Source of the DNA: Prevotella sp.
GTDB lineage: Bacteria; Bacteroidota; Bacteroidia; Bacteroidales; Bacteroidaceae
Reading direction: 5' to 3'
DNA: 64,000 bases
Assembly (NCBI GenBank): GCA_022781445.1
Contig: JALETQ010000021.1
Location: forward strand, 1 to 64,000
Every line of letters begins with the position of its first letter. The first letter of the stretch is position 1. The translations under genes and the position numbers were made by a program. The notes beneath the pieces were generated by a model. It was not told the origin of the DNA. It searched no databases and saw only the letters and a program-made list of their open reading frames with translations. Below are positions 17,416 to 27,026 of the stretch, one piece after another.

Positions 17416-17675
17416 ATGATGGACTCACCAAGATAGAAAGATGGAAAAGATCTTGGATCCCAATCGATCACAGACCGACAAGAAGACATTATGCCCATGT
17501 GTCAAAAGCCCTGCTTATTGTGAAAAATTACAACCCGAGAGAGGACAGATTGATCGTGCCAAGGGAGAGTTGCCGACCGTCATCTGACATTCCGAACATA
17601 AAAAGCCTGTTCACTTCATACACCATGTACGGGGACGGTTATTGTGTACCCGATGCAAAATAAATGGTGGCAGTG

Positions 17676-17706
17676 TTGTGCGGATGCCTTTTTTTCCTTA
17701 CTTTTG
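17676..17706 (+). promoter_or_regulatory. Promoter of the DUF3298 lipoprotein-rsmG unit
   Basis: TTG (17676-17678), 20 nt, then TACTTTTG (17699-17706) closely match the Bacteroidetes vegetative promoter. Transcription would start near 17712, about 17 nt before the start at 17729. Confidence 0.7.
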
Positions 17707-17728
17707 CATACAATATAATGAAGGATTG

Positions 17729-18517
17729 ATGAAAAAGGGATTGCTTTCAGTATCTTTGGTCGGATGTTTCTTGATGGTGGCTGTAGGGTGTCGGCAGGAA
17801 AGCAAACACCCGACAGACTTGTCGCATCAGTTCGACAGCATCGTTATCGACACGCTTGTCAGACTCATGCCCGACAATGACACTGCTATTTGTACCATCC
17901 ACATGAACATCAAAGCCGCCAAAGGAGCAAATGCCGATGCCATCAATCACCGACTCATTCGAAGCGGATGCCTTTCGCCCGACTATCTCTCGCTCATCGA
18001 AGAACGGATGTCCATGCAGCAGGCCGTAGACACCTTTGTGACGCTCTTCATCGAAGACTACCGATGCTTCTACCCTCTCGTCATCCACGAGGAGAACGAC
18101 AGCATGAAAGGCATCTTGAACTACCGGGTGGACACGAGAGTGGAACAGGGACGAGACGACATCTACATCTACAAGGTGGCCGTGTCGCAGACGTTTGATA
18201 CGCAGTCTACCGACTTCACTATCGTGAGGAACATCGATTCGGCCACCGGGAAAATCGTGACACTCGACGACCTGCTGAGAAAAGGCAGCGAGAAAGAACT
18301 CCGGAAACTGCTGACCGACCGGCTACATGAAAGACGGAAGGACGGTGGCAAGGAGACACAAGCGGAAGACAAGCGGCTCATCCCCCTGACCCGCAACGTG
18401 GCCATCGGTGAGGACAGGCTGACGTTCATCTACGTGCAGGGCGAAATTGCCGACCGTTCACAAGGCGAGATTAACATAGAACTCCCCTACTCCACCCTCT
18501 CAAAACTGATGAAATAA
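17729..18517 (+). CDS. DUF3298 (RsiV-like) lipoprotein
   Basis: The product of about 262 residues starts MKKGLLSVSLVGCFLMVAVGC, a lipoprotein signal. The C-terminal half (TIVRNIDSATGKIVTLDDLLRKGSEKELRKLLTDRL and LTFIYVQGEIADRSQGEINIELPY) matches the DUF3298/DUF4163 pattern also found in the RsiV anti-sigma factor. No transmembrane anti-sigma part is present. I chose the ATG at 17729 since the promoter lies just before it. The rsmG start follows the stop directly, so the two are co-transcribed. The function is not known. Confidence 0.78.
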   Translation: MKKGLLSVSLVGCFLMVAVGCRQESKHPTDLSHQFDSIVIDTLVRLMPDNDTAICTIHMNIKAAKGANADAINHRLIRSGCLSPDYLSLIEERMSMQQAVDTFVTLFIEDYRCFYPLVIHEENDSMKGILNYRVDTRVEQGRDDIYIYKVAVSQTFDTQSTDFTIVRNIDSATGKIVTLDDLLRKGSEKELRKLLTDRLHERRKDGGKETQAEDKRLIPLTRNVAIGEDRLTFIYVQGEIADRSQGEINIELPYSTLSKLMK

Positions 18518-19138
18518 ATGAATATCATACACAAATACTTCCCTTCACTCGACGAACGTCGCTATGGACAACTGGCATCTCTCGAAGCACTCTACAAAGA
18601 GTGGAACGAGAAGATCAACGTCATATCCCGTAAGGACATCGACAACCTCTACGAGCATCATGTACTCCATTCGATGTCCATTGCCAAAGCCTTGAAGTTC
18701 AAAGCGGGCACCAGGATACTCGACTTCGGTACAGGAGGCGGATTTCCCGGCATTCCTCTTGCCATTATTTTTCCGGAATGCAGTTTCAAACTCATTGACG
18801 GTACAGGAAAGAAGATCAATGTGGTGAAAGCCGTTGCCGAAGCCATAGGACTCGATAACGTGGAAACCGAACACATCAGAGGCGAACAGGAACAGGGCAA
18901 ATATGATTTCGTGGTGAGCCGCGCCGTGATGCCACTCCCGGATTTGGTGAAAATCATCCGCAAAAACATCTCCAAAGAACATCGCAATGCATTACCCAAC
19001 GGTGTAATCTGCCTGAAAGGCGGACAAACCGATAATGAGATACAACCTTTCAGAAAGATTGCCGAAGTGATGCCACTCAATCAATGGTTTAAGGAAGAAT
19101 GGTATCACGAGAAACAACTGATATACGTACCCTTATGA
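18518..19138 (+). CDS. rsmG: 16S rRNA (guanine(527)-N7)-methyltransferase RsmG
   Basis: The 206-residue protein has the RsmG/GidB pattern: LYEHHVLHSMSIAKAL, the SAM-binding motif ILDFGTGGGFPGIPLAI, the VVSRAVMPLPDLV motif and KGG near the end. It methylates G527 of 16S rRNA. The ATG follows the preceding stop with no gap. Its own stop overlaps the next start (ATGA). Confidence 0.95.
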   Translation: MNIIHKYFPSLDERRYGQLASLEALYKEWNEKINVISRKDIDNLYEHHVLHSMSIAKALKFKAGTRILDFGTGGGFPGIPLAIIFPECSFKLIDGTGKKINVVKAVAEAIGLDNVETEHIRGEQEQGKYDFVVSRAVMPLPDLVKIIRKNISKEHRNALPNGVICLKGGQTDNEIQPFRKIAEVMPLNQWFKEEWYHEKQLIYVPL

Positions 19139-19779
19139 TTAAAATTCAGACTTTTGCCTGTAATATGCTGGAGGAGAATTGCTACGTCGTGAGCGATGAA
19201 ACCCTCTCTTGTGTTATCATTGACTGTGGGGCATTTTTCGATAAAGACCGACAAGTCATCACGGACTACATCGAAAACAAACAACTAAAACCCGAACATC
19301 TGTTGGTGACACACGGTCATCTCGACCACAACTTCGGCAACAACATGGTTTATCAAAACTATGGTTTGAAGCCCGAAATTGAAGAACACGACGTATCGCT
19401 GCTGAACAATCTGCCTAAACAGGCAAAATCGTTTTACGGCATGAGTTTCGAACAGCCGTCCGTGCCCATCGGCAACATCTTGCACGATGGTGACGAAGTG
19501 GTCTTCGGTACGCACCGCGTCGAGGTCATTCACACACCGGGGCATTCGCGCGGTTCGGTTTCGTTCTACATTCCCGACGAAGATACCTTGTTTACCGGCG
19601 ACACGCTCTTTCAAATGTCCATCGGGCGCACCGATTTCGAAGGCGGCAGCATGATGCAGATCATTCAGAGTCTCAGACGATTGGCTCAGCTTCCCGACCA
19701 AACGGCAGTTTATCCCGGTCATGGTGACAGCACGACCATTGGGTTTGAACTGCAACACAACCCCTATATGGACAGATGA
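19135..19779 (+). CDS. MBL-fold metallohydrolase (glyoxalase II-like)
   Basis: The protein of about 214 residues has the metallo-beta-lactamase zinc motif THGHLDHN, then the later metal ligands [19 protein letters not shown] and PGHGDSTT. This matches the small YcbL/GloB-like hydrolases rather than RNase J or beta-lactamases. The substrate cannot be told. The ATG at 19135 overlaps the rsmG stop, and its own TGA overlaps the ruvC ATG, so these three genes are translationally linked. Twelve residues of the longer frame from 19099 are excluded. Confidence 0.85.
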   Translation: MIKIQTFACNMLEENCYVVSDETLSCVIIDCGAFFDKDRQVITDYIENKQLKPEHLLVTHGHLDHNFGNNMVYQNYGLKPEIEEHDVSLLNNLPKQAKSFYGMSFEQPSVPIGNILHDGDEVVFGTHRVEVIHTPGHSRGSVSFYIPDEDTLFTGDTLFQMSIGRTDFEGGSMMQIIQSLRRLAQLPDQTAVYPGHGDSTTIGFELQHNPYMDR

Positions 19780-20345
19780 TCGGAAACGACAAAATCATTC
19801 TCGGCATAGACCCCGGAACCAACGTTATGGGATATGGGGTGATTCGGGTAGTGAAGAACAAACCTGAAATGATTGCCATGGGTGTTGTCGACCTGAGAAA
19901 GATGCCAGACCCCAACCTGCGTTTGGGAAAAATTTTCGAGCGTGTGACGGGCATCATTGACGAATATCTGCCCGATGAAATGGCCATCGAAGCACCTTTC
20001 TTCGGTAAAAACGTTCAGTCGATGCTGAAACTCGGACGCGCACAGGGAGTTGCTATCGCGGCAGCCATCAGGCACGACGTGCCCATTCACGAATATGCGC
20101 CTCTCAAAATCAAAATGGCCATCACCGGAAGAGGACAGGCAACAAAAGAACAGGTGGCAGGCATGTTGCAACGACTACTTCATATCAATGAAGAAGAAAT
20201 GCCACGATATATGGATGCCACCGATGCTCTCGGAGCAGCCTATTGCCACTTCATGCAAATGGGAAGACCCACCTCGCAGGCCAATTACAGGGGGTGGAAA
20301 GACTATATCAACAAGAATCAACAAAAAGCAGTACACAACAAATAA
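19776..20345 (+). CDS. ruvC: Holliday junction resolvase RuvC
   Basis: The 189-residue protein carries the RuvC acidic residues in their usual setting: [15 protein letters not shown] near the start, [23 protein letters not shown] in the middle, and [13 protein letters not shown] near the end. It cleaves Holliday junctions delivered by RuvAB. The ATG overlaps the previous stop. The C-terminal tail beyond the domain is Lys/Asn-rich and short. Confidence 0.95.
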   Translation: MIGNDKIILGIDPGTNVMGYGVIRVVKNKPEMIAMGVVDLRKMPDPNLRLGKIFERVTGIIDEYLPDEMAIEAPFFGKNVQSMLKLGRAQGVAIAAAIRHDVPIHEYAPLKIKMAITGRGQATKEQVAGMLQRLLHINEEEMPRYMDATDALGAAYCHFMQMGRPTSQANYRGWKDYINKNQQKAVHNK

Positions 20346-20356
20346 CCAATAAAGTA

Positions 20357-20836
20357 ATGAAAAGAATTGTTTTGGCACTGACCTTATGGTCAATGATGGC
20401 GGTAGGTGCATACGCCCAGGAAGTTTATCAGGAAATAATGCGTCTGTCAAGACAGATCGCAGAAGACGAATCAAAATCAATCGAACTACGAAAGATTGCA
20501 ACTTTCAAAGTAGACGAACTCGAATATATGGCGATGAAGACACGAGAGCTCATGCCTGACAGTGCAGCCTCTGTTCTTGACTATCAGGCTTATGCCATGT
20601 ACGATTTCATCAACCTCTACTCCAACAAACTCGCACGTGCAGAGAAAGACAAGGAACGTAGCAGAATCATGTCGATGTTCAAAGAAGCCAGTTTGAGCAA
20701 TCCCCGTTTCAACGACAAAGACACGGACTTAATTTTGAGCTATGTAGACAACAATCAATACATCACGCAGTTCTCCCTTGACACAGATTGGGTAAAAGCC
20801 ATCACCGAAGTGAGAAGAAAGATACAAGGAAAGTAA
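20357..20836 (+). CDS. Conserved secreted protein of unknown function
   Basis: The product of about 160 residues begins MKRIVLALTLWSMMAVGAYAQ, a clear signal peptide. The mature part is helical and charged (EVYQEIMRLSRQIAEDESKSIELRKIATFKVDELEYMAMK, quoted in part as its key helix 21-60), with no cysteine cluster or known catalytic motif. It starts 11 nt after ruvC and probably shares its transcript. I do not recognise a family name. Confidence 0.72.
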   Translation: MKRIVLALTLWSMMAVGAYAQEVYQEIMRLSRQIAEDESKSIELRKIATFKVDELEYMAMKTRELMPDSAASVLDYQAYAMYDFINLYSNKLARAEKDKERSRIMSMFKEASLSNPRFNDKDTDLILSYVDNNQYITQFSLDTDWVKAITEVRRKIQGK

Positions 20837-20903
20837 GGTACAATTCTTCTATATGTAGGTTCTGACAACATTCTACGAGCGCGTTCGTATCATATCAACA
20901 TAC

Positions 20904-21413
20904 ATGAAAGAAATCACCATACAAGAAAATCAATTGATAGAAGCCGCCAACGAAGGCATGGATGCCTTTGTTGATGTCTTTGTTCGTGCCATTCAGGCCG
21001 TGACGGGCGAAGAAATATCTGCCGACGGTCTGTCTGCCCTCAATGCTCACCAAGTCACCTTGATTGCCTACCACCATCTCCGTGAGGAAGTGATGGACGG
21101 AGGTTTTGTTCAACTCATCCACAACGGTTACGGAGATTTCATCTTTTTCAATCCTTTTGCCAAGATGATGAGGATATGGGGCATCGACGGTTTGGCCGCA
21201 TTGATCAACAAATCTCGCAAACCCTTCCTCAAATATCGTGATGAAATCATGCAGGAATGCAGCAACGAGGAATTCATGGCGATGTTCGAAAAGTATCCCG
21301 TCTTTGATGATTTCGACGACTCCTTCGTCGAAAATGAAGAAGAATGGACAGAAAGTGTGGCACACTACATCGATGAACACATCGACGACTTTGCCAAGAT
21401 AGAACACGAATGA
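20904..21413 (+). CDS. DMP19/DUF4375-like acidic protein
   Basis: The 169-residue protein is strongly acidic and helical. It has the pattern of the DUF4375/DMP19 family ([33 protein letters not shown], then a KFLKYRD-type helix and a C-terminal acidic tail). Neisseria DMP19 is a DNA mimic that sequesters a repressor, but most relatives are untested, so no such role is claimed here. The smpB start overlaps its stop. Confidence 0.75.
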   Translation: MKEITIQENQLIEAANEGMDAFVDVFVRAIQAVTGEEISADGLSALNAHQVTLIAYHHLREEVMDGGFVQLIHNGYGDFIFFNPFAKMMRIWGIDGLAALINKSRKPFLKYRDEIMQECSNEEFMAMFEKYPVFDDFDDSFVENEEEWTESVAHYIDEHIDDFAKIEHE

Positions 21414-21898
21414 CAACGATGAACAAGACAGAACAGGAACTCAGAAAAAAAAGTCCGGTACAGATCAGGAACAAGAAGGCATCTTTCGAATACTTCTTCG
21501 TTCAAACCTTCACTGCCGGCATTGTGCTGACAGGTACTGAAATAAAATCCATACGATTGGGGAAAGCATCTTTGGTTGACACTTATTGCCTCATCATCAA
21601 CGGTGAAGTATGGGTCAAAGGAATGAACATATCTCCCTATTTCTATGGCTCTTACAATAATCATGAAGCCAAGCGCGACCGCAAACTCCTTCTCAACCGA
21701 CGCGAAATCAATAAACTCCAAGATGCCGTCAAGCAAGTGGGCTATACCATTGTACCCTTGTTGGTGTTCATCGACGATAAAGGTAGGGCAAAGATGGACA
21801 TTGCCATCGCAAGGGGAAAGAAAGAATTTGACAAGCGACAGACGCTCAAAGAAAAGGAAGACAAGCGCGAGATGGATCGTGCCATCAAACACTTTTAA
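21410..21898 (+). CDS. smpB: SsrA-binding protein SmpB
   Basis: The 162-residue product has the SmpB landmarks: [59 protein letters not shown] and a basic C-terminal tail ([18 protein letters not shown]). It brings tmRNA to stalled ribosomes. The start may be the ATG overlapping the upstream stop (21410) or the next in-frame ATG at 21419; the sequence does not decide. No tmRNA gene is seen in the window. Confidence 0.95.
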   Translation: MTTMNKTEQELRKKSPVQIRNKKASFEYFFVQTFTAGIVLTGTEIKSIRLGKASLVDTYCLIINGEVWVKGMNISPYFYGSYNNHEAKRDRKLLLNRREINKLQDAVKQVGYTIVPLLVFIDDKGRAKMDIAIARGKKEFDKRQTLKEKEDKREMDRAIKHF

Positions 21899-21904
21899 GA
21901 TCTC

Positions 21905-22555
21905 ATGAAGCATATCAGTACCATCATCTTCGATTTCGGAGGAGTTATCATCACCATCGACCAACAACAAGCCATCGACCGATTCAAGGAGATCGGACTC
22001 GCTGATGCCGACCAAAGATTAGACTCCTATACCCAAACCGGCATTTTCGGTGATCTCGAAAGTGGGAAAATCGATGGAGAAACATTCAGAGTAGAACTCG
22101 AAAAGCTCACCGGCACCCCCGTAACCCACGAACAATGTTGTTATGCGTGGCGGGGATACTGCAAAGAACTACCCCAACGCAACCTGCGTTATCTGCAGGA
22201 GTTGAGGAAAAGGGGATATCGCGTTCTGCTTCTGTCCAACACCAACCCTCTCATGATGGAGTGGGCAATGAGCTGTGAGTTCGACGGCAACGGCAATCCC
22301 ATACAGTCCTACTTTGACGGATTGTATCTCAGTTACCGATGCCGACTCATGAAACCGTCATCCGAAATCTTCATAAAATTGCTTCACGAGGAAAATCTTT
22401 CTGCCGACGAAGCATTGTTTGTCGATGACGGACAGCGAAACGTCGACATCGCCCGACAGCTGGGCTTCAACACCCTCTGCCCCGTCAACGGCGAGGATTG
22501 GATTACCCCTTTGGAACAAATCTTATCAACCCATTCAAACAGCAACCGATCATAA
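21905..22555 (+). CDS. HAD-family hydrolase
   Basis: The 216-residue protein has the haloacid dehalogenase signatures: motif I as FDFGGVIITID (the first acidic D is the nucleophile), a helical cap, motif II as LLLSNTN, the lysine in RLMKPSSEIF and motif IV as FVDDGQRNVDIA. It resembles YihX-type sugar phosphatases. The substrate is unknown. It follows smpB by 6 nt in the same direction. Confidence 0.87.
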   Translation: MKHISTIIFDFGGVIITIDQQQAIDRFKEIGLADADQRLDSYTQTGIFGDLESGKIDGETFRVELEKLTGTPVTHEQCCYAWRGYCKELPQRNLRYLQELRKRGYRVLLLSNTNPLMMEWAMSCEFDGNGNPIQSYFDGLYLSYRCRLMKPSSEIFIKLLHEENLSADEALFVDDGQRNVDIARQLGFNTLCPVNGEDWITPLEQILSTHSNSNRS

Positions 22556-22574
22556 GTGAGCGGTTTTACACAAA

Positions 22575-23438
22575 ATGATATTATCGAAGAAAAGAAAATG
22601 GTATGTCCTACCGGGACAAGAGCCGACCGAAATGGATAAAAAAATCATGGCATGGGAGAATAAAGGCAAAACAGTTCCCTCGCGCAACCTTATCAAGACC
22701 CCCGATCAAATAGAGGGCATTCGTCGCAGCGGTATCATCAACACCGGTGTCCTCGACGAAGTTGCCAAGCATATACACGCCGGCATGTCTACCCTCGAAA
22801 TCGACCGGATATGCCATGACTATTGCACCGGACACGGTGCCACACCCGCATGTCTCAACTACGAGGGATTTCCGCGAAGCGTATGCACAAGCATCAACGA
22901 GGTTGTTTGTCACGGCATCCCCAAGAAAGAAGATGTGTTGCAAGAAGGCGACATCATCAACGTGGACTTCACGACCATCCTCGACGGCTATTATGCAGAC
23001 GCTTCCCGAATGTTCATCATCGGGAAAACCACTCCCGAGAAGGAACAACTGGTGCGGGTAGCCAAGGAATGCCTCGAAATAGGGGCCGAAGCTGCCAAGC
23101 CATATTGCTTTGTAGGCGACATTGGCAATGCCATCCAAAAACATGCAGACAAGTATCACTATGGCATCGTCAGAGATCTTTGCGGTCATGGTGTAGGCTT
23201 GAAATTTCATGAAGAGCCGAGTGTTGATCATTATGGCCGTAAAGGTACCGGCATGTTGCTGGTTCCGGGCATGGTCTTCACCATAGAACCGATGGTCAAT
23301 ATGGGAACTTGGCGTGTGTTCCAAGATGCCGGTGACCCATATGGTTGGGAAATCATCACACAGGACGAGTTACCCAGTGCACAATGGGAGCACACTTTCG
23401 TTATGACCGAACACGGCGTGGAGATACTCACCTACTGA
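22575..23438 (+). CDS. map: Type I methionine aminopeptidase
   Basis: The 287-residue enzyme removes the N-terminal methionine from new proteins. The metal ligands are in place: INVDFTTILDGYYADASRMF, CGHGVGLKFHEEPSV, MVFTIEPMV and WEHTFVMTEHGVEIL. An N-terminal extension of about 40 residues precedes the catalytic domain and lacks the CxxC zinc pattern of eukaryotic enzymes. It starts 19 nt after the HAD gene. Confidence 0.94.
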   Translation: MILSKKRKWYVLPGQEPTEMDKKIMAWENKGKTVPSRNLIKTPDQIEGIRRSGIINTGVLDEVAKHIHAGMSTLEIDRICHDYCTGHGATPACLNYEGFPRSVCTSINEVVCHGIPKKEDVLQEGDIINVDFTTILDGYYADASRMFIIGKTTPEKEQLVRVAKECLEIGAEAAKPYCFVGDIGNAIQKHADKYHYGIVRDLCGHGVGLKFHEEPSVDHYGRKGTGMLLVPGMVFTIEPMVNMGTWRVFQDAGDPYGWEIITQDELPSAQWEHTFVMTEHGVEILTY

Positions 23439-23497
23439 TTCGCGCCGCTGTCATCAATCTTTATAAGAAGCAACATCCCTTCACTACCACAAACAAG

Positions 23498-24526
23498 ATG
23501 CAAAACGACATATATATATTAGGTATCGAGAGCAGCTGCGATGATACTTCGGCAGCTGTCTTGCGCAACGGTATTTTGCTCAGTAACATTACAGCTTCAC
23601 AAGCGGTTCACGAAGCCTATGGTGGCGTTGTGCCCGAACTGGCTTCGCGTGCCCATCAGCAAAATATCCTTCCGGTGGTCGACCAAGCGTTGAAACGGGC
23701 CGGTATCACCAAAGAACAACTTACGGCTGTCGCTTTTACACGCGGCCCCGGATTGATGGGATCGTTATTGGTGGGTGTGAGCTTTGCCAAAGGCTTTGCC
23801 AGATCGCTCAACATCCCCATTATTGATGTCAATCACCTGCAAGGACACGTCATGGCACATTTCATCAAAGAAGACGAAAACGACTGTTCGGCACCTCCCA
23901 TGCCTTTCCTCTGTCTCCTCGTAAGCGGTGGCAATTCACAAATTGTCAAGGTAAACGCATACAATGATATTGAAATCTTGGGACAAACTATCGATGATGC
24001 TGCAGGTGAAGCCATCGACAAATGTTCCAAGGTCATGGGGCTTGGCTATCCCGGTGGTCCTATTATTGACAGATTGGCACGACAAGGCAATCCGCTTGCT
24101 TATCACTTTTCAGAACCCAACATACCCGGTTTGAACTATAGCTTCAGCGGACTCAAAACATCTTTCTTATATAACTTGCGTGATTGGATGAAGGACGATC
24201 CCGACTTCATCATTCATCATCAAGAAGACTTGGCAGCAAGTCTTGAACACACCATTGTCAACATCTTGATGAAGAAATTGAAGATGGCAGCCAAACAGAC
24301 AGGCATCAAACACATAGCCCTTGCCGGTGGTGTTTCAGCCAATAACGGATTGCGAAATGCATACAAAGAATATGCTCGCAAATACGGATGGACCATTTAT
24401 ATACCCAAATTCAGCTACACAACCGACAACGCAGCCATGATTGCCATTGTCGGATATTTCAAGTACCTCGACAAACAATTCTGCAAGATGGATGTCCCGG
24501 CATTCAGTAAGGTTGCTTTCAGTTAA
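23498..24526 (+). CDS. tsaD: tRNA N6-adenosine threonylcarbamoyltransferase TsaD
   Basis: The protein of about 342 residues starts NDIYILGIESSCDDTSAAVL and has the metal-binding HLQGHVMAH, the SGGNSQIV loop and VSANNGLR near the end. TsaD, with TsaB and TsaE, places the threonylcarbamoyl group on A37 of ANN-decoding tRNAs. I chose the ATG at 23498. The longer frame from 23345 lies inside map. It is the last gene before the CRISPR array, and no strong terminator is visible between them. Confidence 0.94.
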   Translation: MQNDIYILGIESSCDDTSAAVLRNGILLSNITASQAVHEAYGGVVPELASRAHQQNILPVVDQALKRAGITKEQLTAVAFTRGPGLMGSLLVGVSFAKGFARSLNIPIIDVNHLQGHVMAHFIKEDENDCSAPPMPFLCLLVSGGNSQIVKVNAYNDIEILGQTIDDAAGEAIDKCSKVMGLGYPGGPIIDRLARQGNPLAYHFSEPNIPGLNYSFSGLKTSFLYNLRDWMKDDPDFIIHHQEDLAASLEHTIVNILMKKLKMAAKQTGIKHIALAGGVSANNGLRNAYKEYARKYGWTIYIPKFSYTTDNAAMIAIVGYFKYLDKQFCKMDVPAFSKVAFS

Positions 24527-24584
24527 GATTTTTTCCTGTCTGTCGTAAAACAATACGACGGGACAATTAGGAACTTAATATATC

Positions 24585-24625
24585 GTTGTGATTTAAATTA
24601 GTATCTTTGCGTAGTCAAATACAGT
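24585..24625 (+). repeat. Degenerate terminal CRISPR repeat
   Basis: This 41-bp copy lacks six bases in the GATTTGCTTAAAAATTAG part of the repeat; the remaining 35 bases or so match. The loss shortens the spacing of the embedded promoter from 19 to 13 nt, so spacer 1 may be weakly transcribed. A degenerate repeat usually marks the old end of an array. Confidence 0.85.
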
Positions 24626-24655
24626 GTTAACGCGACATCCGTCGCGACGCTACGG

Positions 24656-24685
24656 TTGTGATTTGCTTAAAAATTAGTATCTTTG
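24656..24685 (+). promoter_or_regulatory. Promoter embedded in the CRISPR repeat (first intact copy; same in 26 others)
   Basis: Repeat positions 2-4 are TTG and positions 24-31 are TATCTTTG, with exactly 19 nt between. This is the Bacteroidetes vegetative promoter consensus. Initiation a few bases after the -7 box would fall in the last dozen bases of the repeat, so each transcript would begin just before its spacer. The same arrangement (TTG-N19-TATCTTTG) drives the tracrRNA. Confidence 0.75.
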
Positions 24686-26694
24686 CGTAGTCAAATACAG
24701 TGACAGATGCTTGGCACTCTGTCGAGACAAGGTTGTGATTTGCTTAAAAATTAGTATCTTTGCGTAGTCAAATACAGTCCAAGAGATAGCAACATTCATT
24801 GAACGTGGTTGTGATTTGCTTAAAAATTAGTATCTTTGCGTAGTCAAATACAGTACTTTGGAATTTCTCCATAGAGCAGGAACGTTGTGATTTGCTTAAA
24901 AATTAGTATCTTTGCGTAGTCAAATACAGTCATGGAACATTTTTCTCATTGTAAGTAAGCGTTGTGATTTGCTTAAAAATTAGTATCTTTGCGTAGTCAA
25001 ATACAGTGATACAATGATAGCATATCCTTAATGGTTGGTTGTGATTTGCTTAAAAATTAGTATCTTTGCGTAGTCAAATACAGTTGAGACGTAACTCACA
25101 CACTTTTCCGCTTTGTTGTGATTTGCTTAAAAATTAGTATCTTTGCGTAGTCAAATACAGTTGTTATCGTTTCGTATAAATGCAGATTACGGTTGTGATT
25201 TGCTTAAAAATTAGTATCTTTGCGTAGTCAAATACAGTACAGGTCGTTTACGTGATCGGGGCAAAGCGTTGTGATTTGCTTAAAAATTAGTATCTTTGCG
25301 TAGTCAAATACAGTTTCTTGCTTAACAGGAGTTTTAACTCGACAGTTGTGATTTGCTTAAAAATTAGTATCTTTGCGTAGTCAAATACAGTGTTTCTTGA
25401 AGTATTGTTCCTTTGCCCATTGTTGTGATTTGCTTAAAAATTAGTATCTTTGCGTAGTCAAATACAGTCATGTTGAGTTCAAGACCTTTCAGACTTTGGT
25501 TGTGATTTGCTTAAAAATTAGTATCTTTGCGTAGTCAAATACAGTCTTCGGTTTTGAGGATGTGCCAGGCTACAAGTTGTGATTTGCTTAAAAATTAGTA
25601 TCTTTGCGTAGTCAAATACAGTACCAGCGAAGTGAAGTTCAACCCGGAAAGCGTTGTGATTTGCTTAAAAATTAGTATCTTTGCGTAGTCAAATACAGTC
25701 TTACGGCCTTAATGTCAAAGAACGAAGAAGTTGTGATTTGCTTAAAAATTAGTATCTTTGCGTAGTCAAATACAGTAGAATAGACATCGGTCTCACAGCC
25801 TTAACAGTTGTGATTTGCTTAAAAATTAGTATCTTTGCGTAGTCAAATACAGTCGATGTTCAAAAACGAAGTGCTCCATTTCCGTTGTGATTTGCTTAAA
25901 AATTAGTATCTTTGCGTAGTCAAATACAGTGAACGGGAATAAGGTAAGAGACAAGTACGGTTGTGATTTGCTTAAAAATTAGTATCTTTGCGTAGTCAAA
26001 TACAGTTGCATTTACCATCACGTTTTCGCCATTGGGTTGTGATTTGCTTAAAAATTAGTATCTTTGCGTAGTCAAATACAGTAAGCAAAAGGCAGAACTA
26101 TACCTGTATGCGTTGTGATTTGCTTAAAAATTAGTATCTTTGCGTAGTCAAATACAGTTACGTATTCTTTTCGACCTTGAATGCTTTGGTTGTGATTTGC
26201 TTAAAAATTAGTATCTTTGCGTAGTCAAATACAGTAATAAACAATGCCTAATTTTGTCCGATAAGTTGTGATTTGCTTAAAAATTAGTATCTTTGCGTAG
26301 TCAAATACAGTTCCTTTCTTCACGGCTGCGATGCCGTAGAGTTGTGATTTGCTTAAAAATTAGTATCTTTGCGTAGTCAAATACAGTAATGAAAGAATTG
26401 AAAGATGCCCTTTTCCTGTTGTGATTTGCTTAAAAATTAGTATCTTTGCGTAGTCAAATACAGTAAAACCTTTCAAGCCATTCACTGCACCTAGTTGTGA
26501 TTTGCTTAAAAATTAGTATCTTTGCGTAGTCAAATACAGTACCGACACAGCAGCGGTATTTGCCTGCATAGTTGTGATTTGCTTAAAAATTAGTATCTTT
26601 GCGTAGTCAAATACAGTTGCAGAGGTCTCAACAGATGTAGCGGAAGCGTTGTGATTTGCTTAAAAATTAGTATCTTTGCGTAGTCAAATACAGT

Positions 26695-27026
26695 ACAGTA
26701 CGAGTATTACGTTATTAATCAACGAGTTGCAGAGAATTTTAGAAATATAAAAATGGCGACGCAAGAATGGAATCCTCTTCGATTGAAGCAGGATTCCATT
26801 TTGTATTTATTATTTCTACAGTATTGTAGATTGGCAGAAATTATCAAGCCGTATGAGACTTTTGGCATACTTGATATCAATACATGTACTCTTACGTTAT
26901 AATTCGGGTACTTTTATTGCATAAAAGGGAAACTTTTGCAAAGCCGACTTGGAACTTTTTGAAATGACGTTGGGAAGAAAACGCAAGTTTATGGTAGTGA
27001 GCGAAATACAACATTTCTCCTTTTTC
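26695..27026. other. Array-cas2 intergenic stretch
   Basis: No gene is seen. Directly after the last repeat the bases ACAGT are repeated, then the sequence is AT-rich. One strong hairpin lies at 26766-26800. If the array grows next to cas2, this stretch would act as its leader. Confidence 0.5.
26766..26800 (+). terminator. Hairpin that could end transcripts leaving the array
   Basis: AATGGAATCCT and AGGATTCCATT form a perfect 11-bp stem, with an inner CTTC/GAAG stem and a GATT loop. On the plus strand the hairpin is followed by TTTTGTATTTATTATTT, while on the minus strand no T-run follows. This polarity suits transcripts leaving the last repeat on the plus strand rather than the end of the cas mRNA. 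Confidence 0.55.

Larger units (their letters stand above)
24585..26694 (+). CRISPR. Type II-C CRISPR array, 28 repeats, 27 spacers
   Basis: Twenty-seven identical 47-bp repeats and one degenerate 41-bp copy at the left end alternate with 27 spacers of 29-30 nt (period 76-77). The repeat starts GTTGTGATTTGCTTAAAA and ends GTAGTCAAATACAGT. I counted each unit by position; the last repeat is 26648-26694. The crRNA strand is plus, because the first 22 bases of the repeat pair with the anti-repeat of the tracrRNA at 32804-32824. Each intact repeat also contains a promoter pointing into the following spacer. cas2, cas1 and cas9 lie to the right on the opposite strand. Spacer targets could not be searched. 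Confidence 0.98.

Noticed and set aside
24527..24584. Terminator of tsaD from the TGTC-GTCGTA/TACGAC inverted repeat
   Set aside because: No T-run follows on the plus strand, so it is not supported as an intrinsic terminator.
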